The notes under the pieces: model-generated | What the model was told of the DNA's origin: nothing | Seen by the model: only the letters and a program-made list of their open reading frames with translations | The model's database searches: none | Shown here: positions 1 through 11,761 of the stretch, piece after piece | How positions within the stretch are numbered: the stretch's first letter is position 1 | Layout of the letters: each line of letters opens with the position of its first letter | Assembly (NCBI GenBank): GCA_018398815.1 | Contig: CM031609.1 | Coordinates: forward strand, 35,156,472 to 35,220,471 | Origin: Conus ventricosus | Taxonomy: Eukaryota > Mollusca > Gastropoda > Neogastropoda > Conidae | Length of the DNA stretch: 64,000 nt | Direction of reading: 5' to 3' | Program-made: the position numbers and the translations under genes

Positions 1-1189
1 AACATACATAAATCAATACATTAATCCATAGTGGCACATATTTAATGCATACAAATGTACATGCATTTTTTCTTCTTCTTTTTTTACATGGGCACACATG
101 CCAAATAAATTCTAATAACTGGCATTAATCCTGTGTACCCAGGTTGTGGACGAGATTAAAATCTTAAGTCAATCTTAACTCAGCATGGTAATAGCTTGTA
201 CCAAGATGTGGCAAACAAACTATTTCAATGAAATATTCATTCGTCATCTTGAGAGATATCACCAAGTATTGGAATAAAGTTATACTGGTAAACCACATGG
301 CATACATACAATCAATGCATAGTCTCAAAATTTATGAACAAAGTTTCAACTTACATTTCTGGGAGATCGATGAATCCTAGACAAGAAGATTTCAGAGCAA
401 GTGAGATAACCATGCACTCTCTCTGGTTTACCCCTGTTGTCTTTGTGGCTACACTGTATTGTTCTATCTACAGCTGGTCTGTGAATGCATTGATTGTTCA
501 CCAGGGGTTTCCCCATTTTATAGGCCAAACTATCTATTCTGGTTCCTGTTCTGGTTGGTTTTGTGTCACTGAAGACAAAGAAAAGGGAGGGGACAATTTC
601 GAACATTCGAAACTACACTTGTGCCGTAACAGTTGAGGTTGTGTTGCAGTGCCTATATCAGCACATGCCAATTGACAAAGGGCTGTTTACCATAATTGCA
701 TCGTTCACGGGCCACACACACGACTGTCCACATACAGGTGGTGAATATGGTGGGGAGCAGTGGAGAAAGTGGGGGTGGGGTTGGTAAAGGAGGATGGAAA
801 TGTCGGCTTCTCTCTGATCTAGTAGAGAGAGAGCGGGCATTCCAATAAGGGAAGGGAGAGGGGAGGGAGTGAAGCTAGCCACAGACTTTGAAATTGATGT
901 CATCTTTCTCTGTCAGAGTTGTCGTAGTTTCAACGTGAGTTTCAAACAGACTGTGGGGAGAGTGAGGGGGGTAAAGGGGTTTTAATTGGAAAGGAAGGGG
1001 GAGGAGGGGGTGACGGCAGTGTAAGCGTTATTGTCACTTGTGAGACAAAGGGAGAGAGAAAGAAAGAGAGGGGAGGGAGGGGGAGGGCAGTAGACTGGTG
1101 CGTATGTGTGTGTGTGTTTGTACAATTTGTGCAAGAGAGTGGGTGTAGTAGTGGATGGAGTGTTGGTTGTCAAGTTCAACATGTCACAG
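1..1189. other. No recognised gene
   Basis: Unique-looking, moderately AT-rich DNA followed by a G-rich stretch (about 720-1100). Short open frames near 334-636 exist on both strands, but none has a domain, codon pattern or splice context I can support. Confidence 0.5.
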
Positions 1190-1400
<211 letters not shown>

Positions 1401-2475
1401 TTCTGCTGACCATGTCTATTTACGCACCCATCTTTTGTGAAGAACCGAATTCCGCCGACGTCCTCAGACGTTTTGAGCAGCAGAATGTTACTCAGTCAAA
1501 CTGAGTACCTGCACAAAGGATTAGCAACATTTACAGACAGTCCACAAAACATTGTGTTTGATGAAAATCGTGTGTGATGCCCTCTAGATATGTCTCACAG
1601 CCCAGAATTTGTCATGTGTGTCAGGAGGTCTGTAGTCATGTGCGCTGCTAGCAATTAGGCCTAAATGTAGACTTTGGTTAGTCAAGGGGCACTGTTGACC
1701 TTCCCCTCATCAGTCTTGAGGTCGTGTTCTTTCCTGTTCAATAGAGAGGTGTGGGTGAGTTCAAATTGTTTTATTATTTTTACAAAAGTTTCAAATTTAT
1801 TTTTGTACCAGAAAACAAAGCACAGCAATGTGGAAACTATCTTCAAACATTTTCTTTTCATGAATTAAAAGCAGTGAGAGTAGGCACAGCAAAACTTTGC
1901 TTTAGGCAATAAATGACATTTTCAATGGTCCAAGCCTCTGTATTACATGATACAAAGGAGATTGGGTGTGGAAGGATGAAAAGGGGCTGAAACAATGAGG
2001 GATGAAATGATGCACGAGAATTGATGAGTTGCGAAAGGGTGGGGGGGGGGGGTAAATCCCACTGCAGCATTTTAAATACAGTTAACAACTATACTGACTC
2101 CAGTTTTCTGCCTAATTCCTGATTAACCAACTTGATGAAAGGAGGAGGAAAAAGGATGGAAGAGACGGAACGTAGGAGGTGGAATCAAAGGGAGCGGAAA
2201 CAGTTGCATTAGGTGGGAAAGATGATCAAGTAAAAGGAGAAGAGGTGTACCTACAAGGGAAGGAAGAAGAAGGGAGGTGTGTGTGTGTGTTAAACACGAG
2301 GGATAGGAGGTGTCAGGTGTGGGAGGGGGAACAGTTCAGGGATGAACGAGGAGAAGCTGTGTCCTGGGCTTCTGAACCATCTTTCCCACATCCCTGGTTG
2401 GCAAAAATTGGAGTTTGGCATGATGCCTTCTGTGCCACCACCGAAGGAGGACCTCTTGATCTCCCTTTCGAACAT
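1401..2475. other. No recognised gene
   Basis: Non-repetitive DNA with a G homopolymer at about 2040-2052. No coding signal is supported. Confidence 0.45.
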
Positions 2476-3554
<1,079 letters not shown>

Positions 3555-3599
3555 GCTTGAAACGGTACAGTGGCGAGTCTGTTAGCTTCATACTGTAAA

Positions 3600-6010
3600 G
3601 AAGTGTGTGCCTGTAACTATTACATTGCAGATCGATGAGTCCGACTGTTTCACACTGTAAAATGATGAGTCTGCCTTTTTACAGTGTATAGTGATTGCTT
3701 CGTACTATATTATGATGAGTATTTCTGTTTCACATTTACAACGGGCAGGCTGGGTGTCTCACACTGTTCAGTGGTGAGTCTGTCCGCTGCACATTTCACA
3801 TGGTTAGTCTGTATGCTTCGCAATGTACAATGGTGAACTTATTTGCTTCACACTAACAGTGGTGAGTCCGTCTGCTTGCCGATTTTGCAGCGTTAAGCGT
3901 GTTTGCTTGGCACTGTGCAGTGGTAAGTCTGACTAACGCAGTGCATAAATGAGTCTGCTTCATACTGCACAGTGGTGAGCCTGTCTACTTCACACTGAAG
4001 AGCAGTACGTCTGCTTCACATTGTACAGTAGTGAGTCTGTCTACTTCGCCTTGCTGCGCTCTGAGTCGGTTAACTTCGCACCTCATTGCAGTGAATCCAT
4101 CCGCTTTACATTGTACTGGAGTAAGTCTGCTAACTTCACACTCATTGCAGTGAATCCATTCGCTTTACATCGTACTGGAGTAAGTCTGCTAACTTCACAC
4201 CTCACTGCAGTGAATCCATTCGCTTTACATTGTACTGGAGTAAGTCTGCTAACTCACACTGCATTGCAGTGAATCCGTCTGTTTTACATTGTACTGGAGT
4301 AAGTCTGTTAACTTCACACTGCATTGCAGTGAATCCATCCACTTTACATTGTACTGAAGTAAGTCTGCTAACTTCACACTGTATTGCAGTGAATCCATCC
4401 GCTTTACAATGTACTGGAGTAAGTCTGTTAATTTCACACTGCATTGCAGTGAATCCATCCGCTTTACATTGTACGGGAGTAAGTCTGTTAATTTTCACAC
4501 TGCATTGCAGTGAATCCGTCTGTTTTACATTGTACTGGAGTAAGTCTGTTAACTTTACCCTGCATTGCTGTGAATCCATCCGCTTTACATTGAAACTGGA
4601 GTAAGTCTGTTAACTTTACCCTGCATTGCTGTGAATGCATCCGCTTCACATTGTACTGGAGTAAGTCTGCTAACTTCACACACTGCATTGCAGTGAATCC
4701 ATCAACTTTACATTGTACTGGAGTAAGTCTGCTAACTTCACACTGCATTGCAGTGAATTCATCAACTTTACATTGGACTGGAGTAAGTCTGTTAATTTCA
4801 CACTGCATTGCAGTGAATCCATCCGTTTTACATTGTACTGGAGTAAGTCTGTTAACTTCACACTGCATTGCAGTGAATCCTCCGTTTTACATTGTACTGG
4901 AGTAAGTCTGTTAACTTCGCACTGCATTGCAGTGAATCCGTCCGTTTTACATTGTACTGGAGTATGTCTGTTAACTTCGCACTGCATTGCAATGAATCCG
5001 TCTGCTTTACATTGTGGAGTAGTAAGTCTGTTAACTTCACACTGCAATGCAGCGAATTTATTCTGCTTTACATTGTGGAGTAGTGAGTCTTTTAACTTCA
5101 CACCGCATTGCAGTGAATCTTTCTACTTTACATTGTACAGTAGTTAGTCTGTTAACTTCACACTGCATTGCAGCGAATCTTTCTGCTTTACATAGTACAG
5201 TAGTGAGTCTGTTAACTTCACACTACATTGCAGCGAATCTTTCTGCTTTACATTGTACAGTAGTGAGTCTGTTAACTTCACACTGCATTGCAGCGAATCT
5301 TTCTGCTTTACATTGTACAGTAGTTAGTCTGTTAACTTCACACCGCATTGCAGCGAATCTTTCTGCTTTACATTGTACAGTATGATCTGTTAACTTCACA
5401 CTGCATTGCAGTGAACCCTTCTGCTTTACATTCACAGTAGTGATTCAGCCTGCATCACACTTTGCACCAGTGATTCTATGCTATGGTGTACAGTGGTGAC
5501 TAGTCTGATTCACTCTGCACAGGGTGAATCTGTCTGCTTAATGCCGTACAGGTCCGAGTCTGTCTGTCTCACTGCACGGCATTGATTGTGACTGCTTCCC
5601 AATCCACACTGTCGAGTCTGTCTCCATCACACTGTACAGCATGAAGTCTGTCTGGGCATATAGTGGTGAACCTGTCTGCTTCACACTACACAGTGGAGTG
5701 TCTGTCTGGTTCACACAATTTGGTAGTAAGTCTGTCTTCTTCAAACTGTACAGTAGTGAGTCAGTTTGGTATACATTGTACAGCAGTGAGTCTGTCTGCT
5801 TCAACTGCATTTTATATTGCATGGCAGTGGTTCTGTCTGTTTCACACCTTGCAATTGGAGCCTGCCTGTCTAAAACTGTACAAGTGGTAATGTCTGCCAG
5901 CTTTGTACAGCTGTCAGTCTGGCTATTTTATACTGTAATGCAGTTGTCTGCGTCACATTACAAATTGGTCAGTCTGCGTGCTTCACACTGTTACACAGTA
6001 CAATAATGAG
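3600..6010. repeat. Minisatellite with 30-bp ancestral unit and 60-bp dimeric core
   Basis: The flanks (about 3600-4060 and 5450-6010) are irregular 30-35-bp units of the type gtgagtctgtctgcttcaca followed by ctgtacagtg. From about 4060 to 5450 the array is regular with a 60-61-bp period, roughly 22 copies. Each 60-bp unit divides into two related 30-bp halves, one around taagtctgctaacttcacac and one around tgaatccatccgctttacat. Within the core there is a change of subfamily near 5010: the second half shifts from gtactggagtaag to gtacagtagtgag. Because 30 and 60 are multiples of three, long open frames with 20-residue repeats appear on both strands; I regard them as by-products. Confidence 0.93.
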
Positions 6011-6309
6011 TGCGTCCACTTCACACAAACATAATTCAACTGTTGTTCATTTGGCCAGTACAACAGTAAAATGTATTTCCTCTCTCTTTTGTTATTACTT
6101 TAGCTGTAAAACACTACTCTTATATGTGCAGTGCCCATGCACTCCTGTGGTGTACATGATGCCATCAAGCTGTAAATTTGAGGGAGTCACTTGTGCTTTG
6201 GCAGGTGATGCGTCTTTAATTAACAATTTATTTCTCATCAAATCGTATCATTTTCCACAGTAAATAGTGCTGCTGGAACTCAAAATGGTCAGTCTCTGAG
6301 AGATTCTAC

Positions 6310-6600
6310 AATTAAGGGTATCCACCAGCTGCTGCGGTGCAGTTGTTAGCATTTGAGATTACGGGCTACGAGATCGAGGATCAATTCTCATCAAACCACT
6401 TATTCCTAGAATGTTTTTGTCTCCCAGCTGGCTCCCACTGCGAGTTGATTAGAAAGACTTCATACATATAGTTGAGTTTCGTCTACTTAATGGATGCGTC
6501 TCTCAAAGTGTTAGTCAAATTTCCTGACCAAATATAGAGTACAACCCTGTCATGCATTTCGGACCAGAATGGAATCCAATAGCATCGTCTTTCTCATCTT
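6310..6600 (+). repeat. Degenerate tRNA-derived SINE-like sequence
   Basis: Around 6333-6400 there is an A-box-like stretch (ggtgcagttgttagcat) followed about 35 bp later by a degraded B-box-like stretch (ggatcaattctcat), in the order and spacing of a tRNA-derived RNA polymerase III promoter. The downstream body has no poly(A) tail that I can define. The call rests on the promoter boxes only. Confidence 0.4.
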
Positions 6601-6636
6601 CATTCTATCGATCAGCGTAAAGTTCTGTGGCCTCTC

Positions 6637-8390
6637 ATGGCCTGCAATTATAGAGACTTAGTTTTGATTTCTTCTCTACATCTATGCTCATGCCCTGCAA
6701 TTATAGAGACTTAGTTTTGATTTCTTCTCTATATCTATGCTCATGCCCTGCAATTATAGAGACTTAGTTTTGATTTCTTCTCTATATCTATGCTCATGCC
6801 CTGCAATTATAGAGACTTAGTTTTGATTTCTTCTCTATATCTATGCTCATGCCCTCCAATTATAGAGACTTAGTTTTGATTTCTTCTCTACATCTATGCT
6901 CATGCCCTGCAATTATAGAGACTTAGTGTTGATTTCTTCTCTATATCTATGCTCATGCCCTGCAATTATAGAGACTTAGTTTTGATTTCTTCTCTATATC
7001 TATGCTCATGCCCTGCAATTATAGAGACTTAGTTTTGATTTCTTCTCTACATCTATGCTCATGCCCTGCAATTATAGAGACTTAGTTTTGATTTCTTCTC
7101 TATATCTACGCTCATGCCCTGCAATTATAGAGACTTAGTTTTGATTTCTTCTCTACATCTATGCTCATGCCCTGCAATTATAGAGACTTAGTGTTGATTT
7201 CTTCTCTACATCTATGCTCATGCCCTGCAATTATAGAGACTTAGTGTTGATTTCTTCTCTACATCTATGCTCATGCCCTGCAATTATAGAGACTTAGTGT
7301 TGATTTCTTCTCTACATCTATGCTCGTGGCCTGCAATTATAGAGACTTAGTGTTGATTTCTTCTCTACATCTATGCTCATGCCCTGCAATTATAGAGACT
7401 TAGTGTTGATTTCTTCTCTACATCTATGCTCATGCCCTGCAATTATAGAGACTTAGTGTTGATTTCTTCTCTATATCTATGCTCATGCCCTGCAATTATA
7501 GAGACTTAGTGTTGATTTCTTCTCTATATCTATGCTCATGCCCTGCAATTATAGAGACTTAGTGTTGATTTCTTCTCTATATCTATGCTCATGCCCTGCA
7601 ATTATAGAGACTTAGTTTTGATATTTTCTCTATATCTATGCTCATGCCCTGCAATTATAGAGACTTAGTTTTGATTTCTTCTCTACATCTATGGTCATGC
7701 CCTGCAATTATAGAGACTTAGTGTTGATTTCTTCTCTATATCTATGCTCATGCCCTGCAATTATAGAGACTTAGTGTTGATTTCTTCTCTACATCTATGC
7801 TCATGCCCTGCAATTATAGAGACTTAGTGTTGATTTCTTCTCTACATCTATGCTCATGGCCTGCAATTATAGAGACTTAGTGTTGATTTCTTCTCTACAT
7901 CTATGCTCATGCCCTGCAATTATAGAGACTTAGTGTTGATTTCTTCTCTACATCTATGCTCATGCCCTGCAATTATAGAGACTTAGTGTTGATTTCTTTT
8001 CTACATCTATGCTCATGGCCTGCAATTATAGAGACTTAGTGTTGATTTCTTCTCTATATCTATGCTCATGCCCTGCAATTATAGAGACTTAGTGTTGATT
8101 TCTTCTCTATATCTATGCTCATGCCCTGCAATTATAGAGACTTAGTGTTGATTTCTTCTCTACATCTATGCTCATGCCCTGCAATTATAGAGACTTAGTG
8201 TTGATTTCTTCTCTATATCTATGCTCATGCCCTGCAATTATAGAGACTTAGTGTTGGTTTCTTCTCTATATCTATGCTCATGCCCTGCAATTATAGAGAC
8301 TTAGTGTTGATTTCTTCTCTATATCTATGCTCATGCCCTGCAATTATAGAGACTTAGTGTTGATTTCTTCTCTACATCTATGCTCGTGGC
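6637..8390. repeat. 53-bp minisatellite, about 33 copies
   Basis: A regular head-to-tail array with unit around tgccctgcaattatagagac ending in ctctatatctatgctca. The period is 53 bp (adjacent copies at 6691 and 6744). Copies are nearly identical. Two diagnostic sites vary: gttttgat versus gtgttgat, and tatatct versus tacatct. The T form dominates early copies and the G form dominates later ones, with isolated reversions near 7615-7680. There are no unique spacers between copies. Confidence 0.97.
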
Positions 8391-8925
8391 GAGTGCATGT
8401 TGGGGTCGTCAGTAAAGGTAATTTCACGAGGACTGTCTTTGGACAGATGTGCAGGAATCCTCTGAAGGAAAGATGCTTACTCATACATGCCCCAAGGCTC
8501 CGTGTCCTCATTACAGCTCTTAGTAAGTGGTGACCTGTGTGTGTTTGATCAGAACAAGCACCACTGAACACCACTTCAATGACTTGTCAGCAGCGCGGTG
8601 TGTCCTCAGATGGGTTTCCTCACGACAACTTGACACTGTTGCTCTTTAGGGATTGCCAGTCCCAGGGCCGTGACAGAACTAACCAGGGTGCAGCTATGAA
8701 CGGGAAAACAGAATGAGCAGCGTGATGATAATGTCACTGAACTGGAATTGAATACGGGACAGATAAAAAAAATGTGTTAACCATATTCCCTACCTAAAGC
8801 TTATTGTCGCCTTCCTTACTTCCGTTCGACTCTACCTCCTATCTTACCATCTGTCTCTCCTCATCCTTTCATTTATTTAAAAACATCAATTGTCTATAAA
8901 CGCACATTCATACCTGGACTGCACA
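8391..8925. other. No recognised gene
   Basis: Unique sequence between the 53-bp array and the PLE relic; no coding or RNA signal seen. Confidence 0.4.
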
Positions 8926-9260
8926 TCTTCCCGCCACCCATCCATTGAACACAGAATCCCACACTCTGAATTCCTTCGCTTGCTCCAATGAAGAAGATCT
9001 CAATCTACAAGCAGCCAAAATGTTTGAGTCTTTCACTAACTGTTGATACCCCAGTATTGTCATTGATAATGCTCTCAGCCGCACCACAGCTGTAACTACA
9101 ACATTTGCACTGGAAGCCCAGCCTCCGAAGGAAGCCGACAGACCTACTGCCTGCCTTCCTTTCCACCCACACACTCTCACCATCTGCAGAATCCTCAAGT
9201 CCAACTGGCATATATTTTCAACAACAACAACAACCAAAAACAAAACAAGATGCAAAGCAT
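8926..9260 (+). pseudogene. Penelope-like element relic, first part
   Basis: The plus strand translates with one stop to a region like the stretch of Penelope-like ORFs between the RT domain and the GIY-YIG endonuclease. Visible landmarks are an IDNALSR segment (about 9065) and a FHPHTLTICRILKSNWHIF segment (about 9160-9220), which match the conserved spacing there. An overlapping open frame on the minus strand (8908-9306) is not believed. The coding similarity stops where the 146-bp array starts and resumes at about 10,740, so the array interrupts the element. Identification is from recalled family patterns, not a search. Confidence 0.55.
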
Positions 9261-9289
9261 ATAAACGTACTCCCAGTTTATCCTGAATA

Positions 9290-10590
9290 CGCGTGAGATA
9301 TTCCATAAAGAGGAAAACCGTCTTGGGCTCGTGTAACTGTTAGTAATAGCTATTCTGGTAAACATCGGCTATCGTCTGTGACCTAAAATGAACATACTTA
9401 CAAATTTTCAGAAAGATCGGCCAAGAACTTTCTGAGATTTTCCATAAAGAAGAAAACAATTATGGGCCGTTAGTAACGGCTCTAACGGTAAACTTAAACA
9501 TCGGGCATCATCCGTGACCCATAATGAACATATCTGCAAATTTTCAGAAATATCGGCCTCGTACTTTCTGAGATATTCCATAAAGAAGAAAAACCGTTAC
9601 AGGCCGTTACAGCCGATAGTAACGGCTATAACGGTAAACTAAAACATCGGGCACCATCCGTAACCCATAATGAAGATACCTGCTAATTTTCACAAAGATC
9701 GGCCAAGTACTTTTTTGAGATATTCCATGAAGAAGAAAAGGCGTTACAGGCCGTTACAGCCGTTAGTAACAGTATAACGGTAAACTAAAACATCGGACAT
9801 TATTTGTGTCCCATAATGAACATACCTACAAATTTTCAGAAAGATCGGCCAAGTGCTTTCTGAGATATTCTATAAAGAAGAAAAACTGTTACAGGCCGTT
9901 ACAGCCGTTAGTAACGGCTATAACGGGGTAAACTAAAACATCGGGCAGCATTCGTGACCCATAATGAACATACCTGCTAATTTTCACAAAGATCAGCCAA
10001 GTACTTTCTGAGATATTCCATAAAGAAGAAAAAGCGTTACAGGCCGATACAGCCGTAAGTAACGGCTGTAACGGTAAACTGAAACATCGGGCATCATCCG
10101 TGACCTATAATGAACATACCTACAAATTTTCAGAATGATCGGCCAAGTGCTTTCTGAGATATTCTATAAAGAAGAAAAAGCGTTACAGGCCGTTACAGCC
10201 GTTAGTAACGGCTATAACGGTAAACGAAAACATCGGACATTATTCGTGACCCATAATGAACACACCTACAATTTTTCTGAAAGATCGGCCTAGTACTTTT
10301 TGAGATATTCTATAAAGAAGAAAAACCATTACAGGCTGTTACAGCCGTTAGTAACGGCTATAACGGGGTAAACTAAACATCGGGCATCATCCGAGACCCA
10401 TAATGAACATACCTGCTAATTTTCACAAAAATCGGCCAAGCACTTTCTGAAATATTCCATGAAGAAGAAAAAGCGTTACAGGCCGTTACAGCCGTTAGTA
10501 ACGGCTGTAACGGTAAACTAAAACGTCGGGCCTCATCCTTGACCCATAATGAACATACTAACAAATTTTCAGAAAGATCGACCCAGTAGT
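9290..10590. repeat. 146-bp tandem repeat with internal hairpin, about 9 copies
   Basis: Units recur with gagatattccataaagaaga at about 9294, 9434, 9570, 9717, 9862, 10010, 10156, 10302 and 10448, a 136-148-bp period. Each unit contains an inverted repeat, clearest at 10485-10511: gttacagccgtta followed directly by gtaacggctgtaac, which can form a near-loopless stem. Related cgttaca/gtaacg blocks make this part of the unit locally repetitive. No coding content is seen. Confidence 0.92.
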
Positions 10591-10631
10591 TTTGTCTGGA
10601 GCGAGTGGAACACATTTTGACCATGGACACA

Positions 10632-10641
10632 CAGACACACA

Positions 10642-10731
<90 letters not shown>
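10632..10731. repeat. (AC)n microsatellite
   Basis: About 100 bp of AC repeat, beginning with an acacag variant. It lies at the junction between the 146-bp array and the second PLE fragment. Confidence 0.97.
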
Positions 10732-10736
<5 letters not shown>

Positions 10737-10737
10737 A

Positions 10738-11165
10738 GCATTTCTTCGTTCCCATTCTAAAGTACTCCCTGTTCTTTAAGAACTGGGAGTACAAAAAGAA
10801 AAATGAAAAGATAATTACTTTCAGACGTGACAAAAACCTCAAAGATCTACTTGTGTGTTCCAAACTGAACAAACCCTCCACACTTCAGTCAGGCACTATT
10901 CCTTGCGCAAAGTCAAACTGCAAAAGCTGTTTTCTCATTAAATCAGGCACCATCCTACATGGCCCAAAAGCCAAATTCAAAAATTAAACCCATCATTCTG
11001 TTGTCAGCGTGTACGACATTCACTGCGAACTGTGCAGTAAGATATGTAGAGTTCAGACTTCCTACACGCTTGTGACTCACATTTCTGACACCTGCCTGAC
11101 ACCCGCCACCATCGACCCAGACCAACTGCTCTACTCTTCAACCATCCCCAACACAACATCAACCA
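10738..11165 (+). pseudogene. Penelope-like element relic, second part
   Basis: The plus-strand frame from about 10,740 contains FRRDKNLKDLLVCSKLN (about 10,820), a Cys-rich GTIPCAKSNCKSC segment (about 10,895) and GPKAKFKN. In Penelope-like elements these precede the GIY-YIG nuclease domain. After a stop near 10,986 the next frame reads an IHCELCSK-like segment. A clear GIY-YIG core is not visible, so the domain is lost or truncated. It is the continuation of the 8926-9260 fragment. The RRDKN block is a strong family landmark, but there was no database check. Confidence 0.6.
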
Positions 11166-11318
11166 TGCTGAAGTTTTATCTTCCTTTCGCCACTCCCTTC
11201 ACAATTCACAATTCGCTTCATAAGTCTATTCTTAACTCACATATTTATCCACTCCATTTAGTTTATTCTTGTTTTCTTTTCATATTCCCCCCTTTTTACA
11301 TTATTTTCTTCTTTCTTT

Positions 11319-11321
<3 letters not shown>

Positions 11322-11409
<88 letters not shown>

Positions 11410-11422
11410 GTATGCGCATGCG

Positions 11423-11520
<98 letters not shown>
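11322..11520. repeat. (GT)n microsatellite with (GTGC)n segment
   Basis: Two GT tracts (11322-11407 and about 11426-11503) separated by ccgtatgcgcatgcgcat. The array ends in about six gtgc tetramers. Confidence 0.96.
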
Positions 11521-11521
<1 letters not shown>

Positions 11522-11634
11522 TGCGTGCATACGTGCATGTGTGAGTGCAAACGTGTGTGTTTCATTGCTTTTCTTTTTCTCCCTGCTTAAATGGTACTAT
11601 TAGGTTTGTACTCATTGATAATTTCTGTTCATTT

Positions 11635-11756
11635 CCTACTATTATTATAACTAATTTTGCTGTTATCGTTATTACTATTATTGTTATTGTCTTTATCCTT
11701 ACTATTGTAACACTACTACCATCATCATCAGTACCATCACCATCGTCATCATTATT
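11635..11756. repeat. Degenerate ATT/ATC trinucleotide low-complexity DNA (left of LTR element)
   Basis: Irregular att/act/atc triplets. The same texture resumes right after the 3' LTR at 20427, showing that the LTR element inserted into a trinucleotide-rich tract. Confidence 0.85.
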
Positions 11757-11761
11757 ATCGT

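Noticed and set aside
334..636. 100-codon plus frame and the opposing 86-codon frame
   Set aside because: Both frames are open over the same interval without any motif; neither can be preferred.
4020..5440. Repetitive proteins with 20-residue units on both strands of the 60-bp minisatellite
   Set aside because: The period is a multiple of three, so several frames stay open at once. There is no signal peptide, codon bias or flanking exon.
6637..8390. CRISPR-like array
   Set aside because: Copies are directly adjacent 53-bp units with no unique spacers and no cas genes; the DNA is animal.
8908..9306. 132-codon minus-strand frame
   Set aside because: It overlaps plus-strand Penelope-like coding similarity and has no features of its own.
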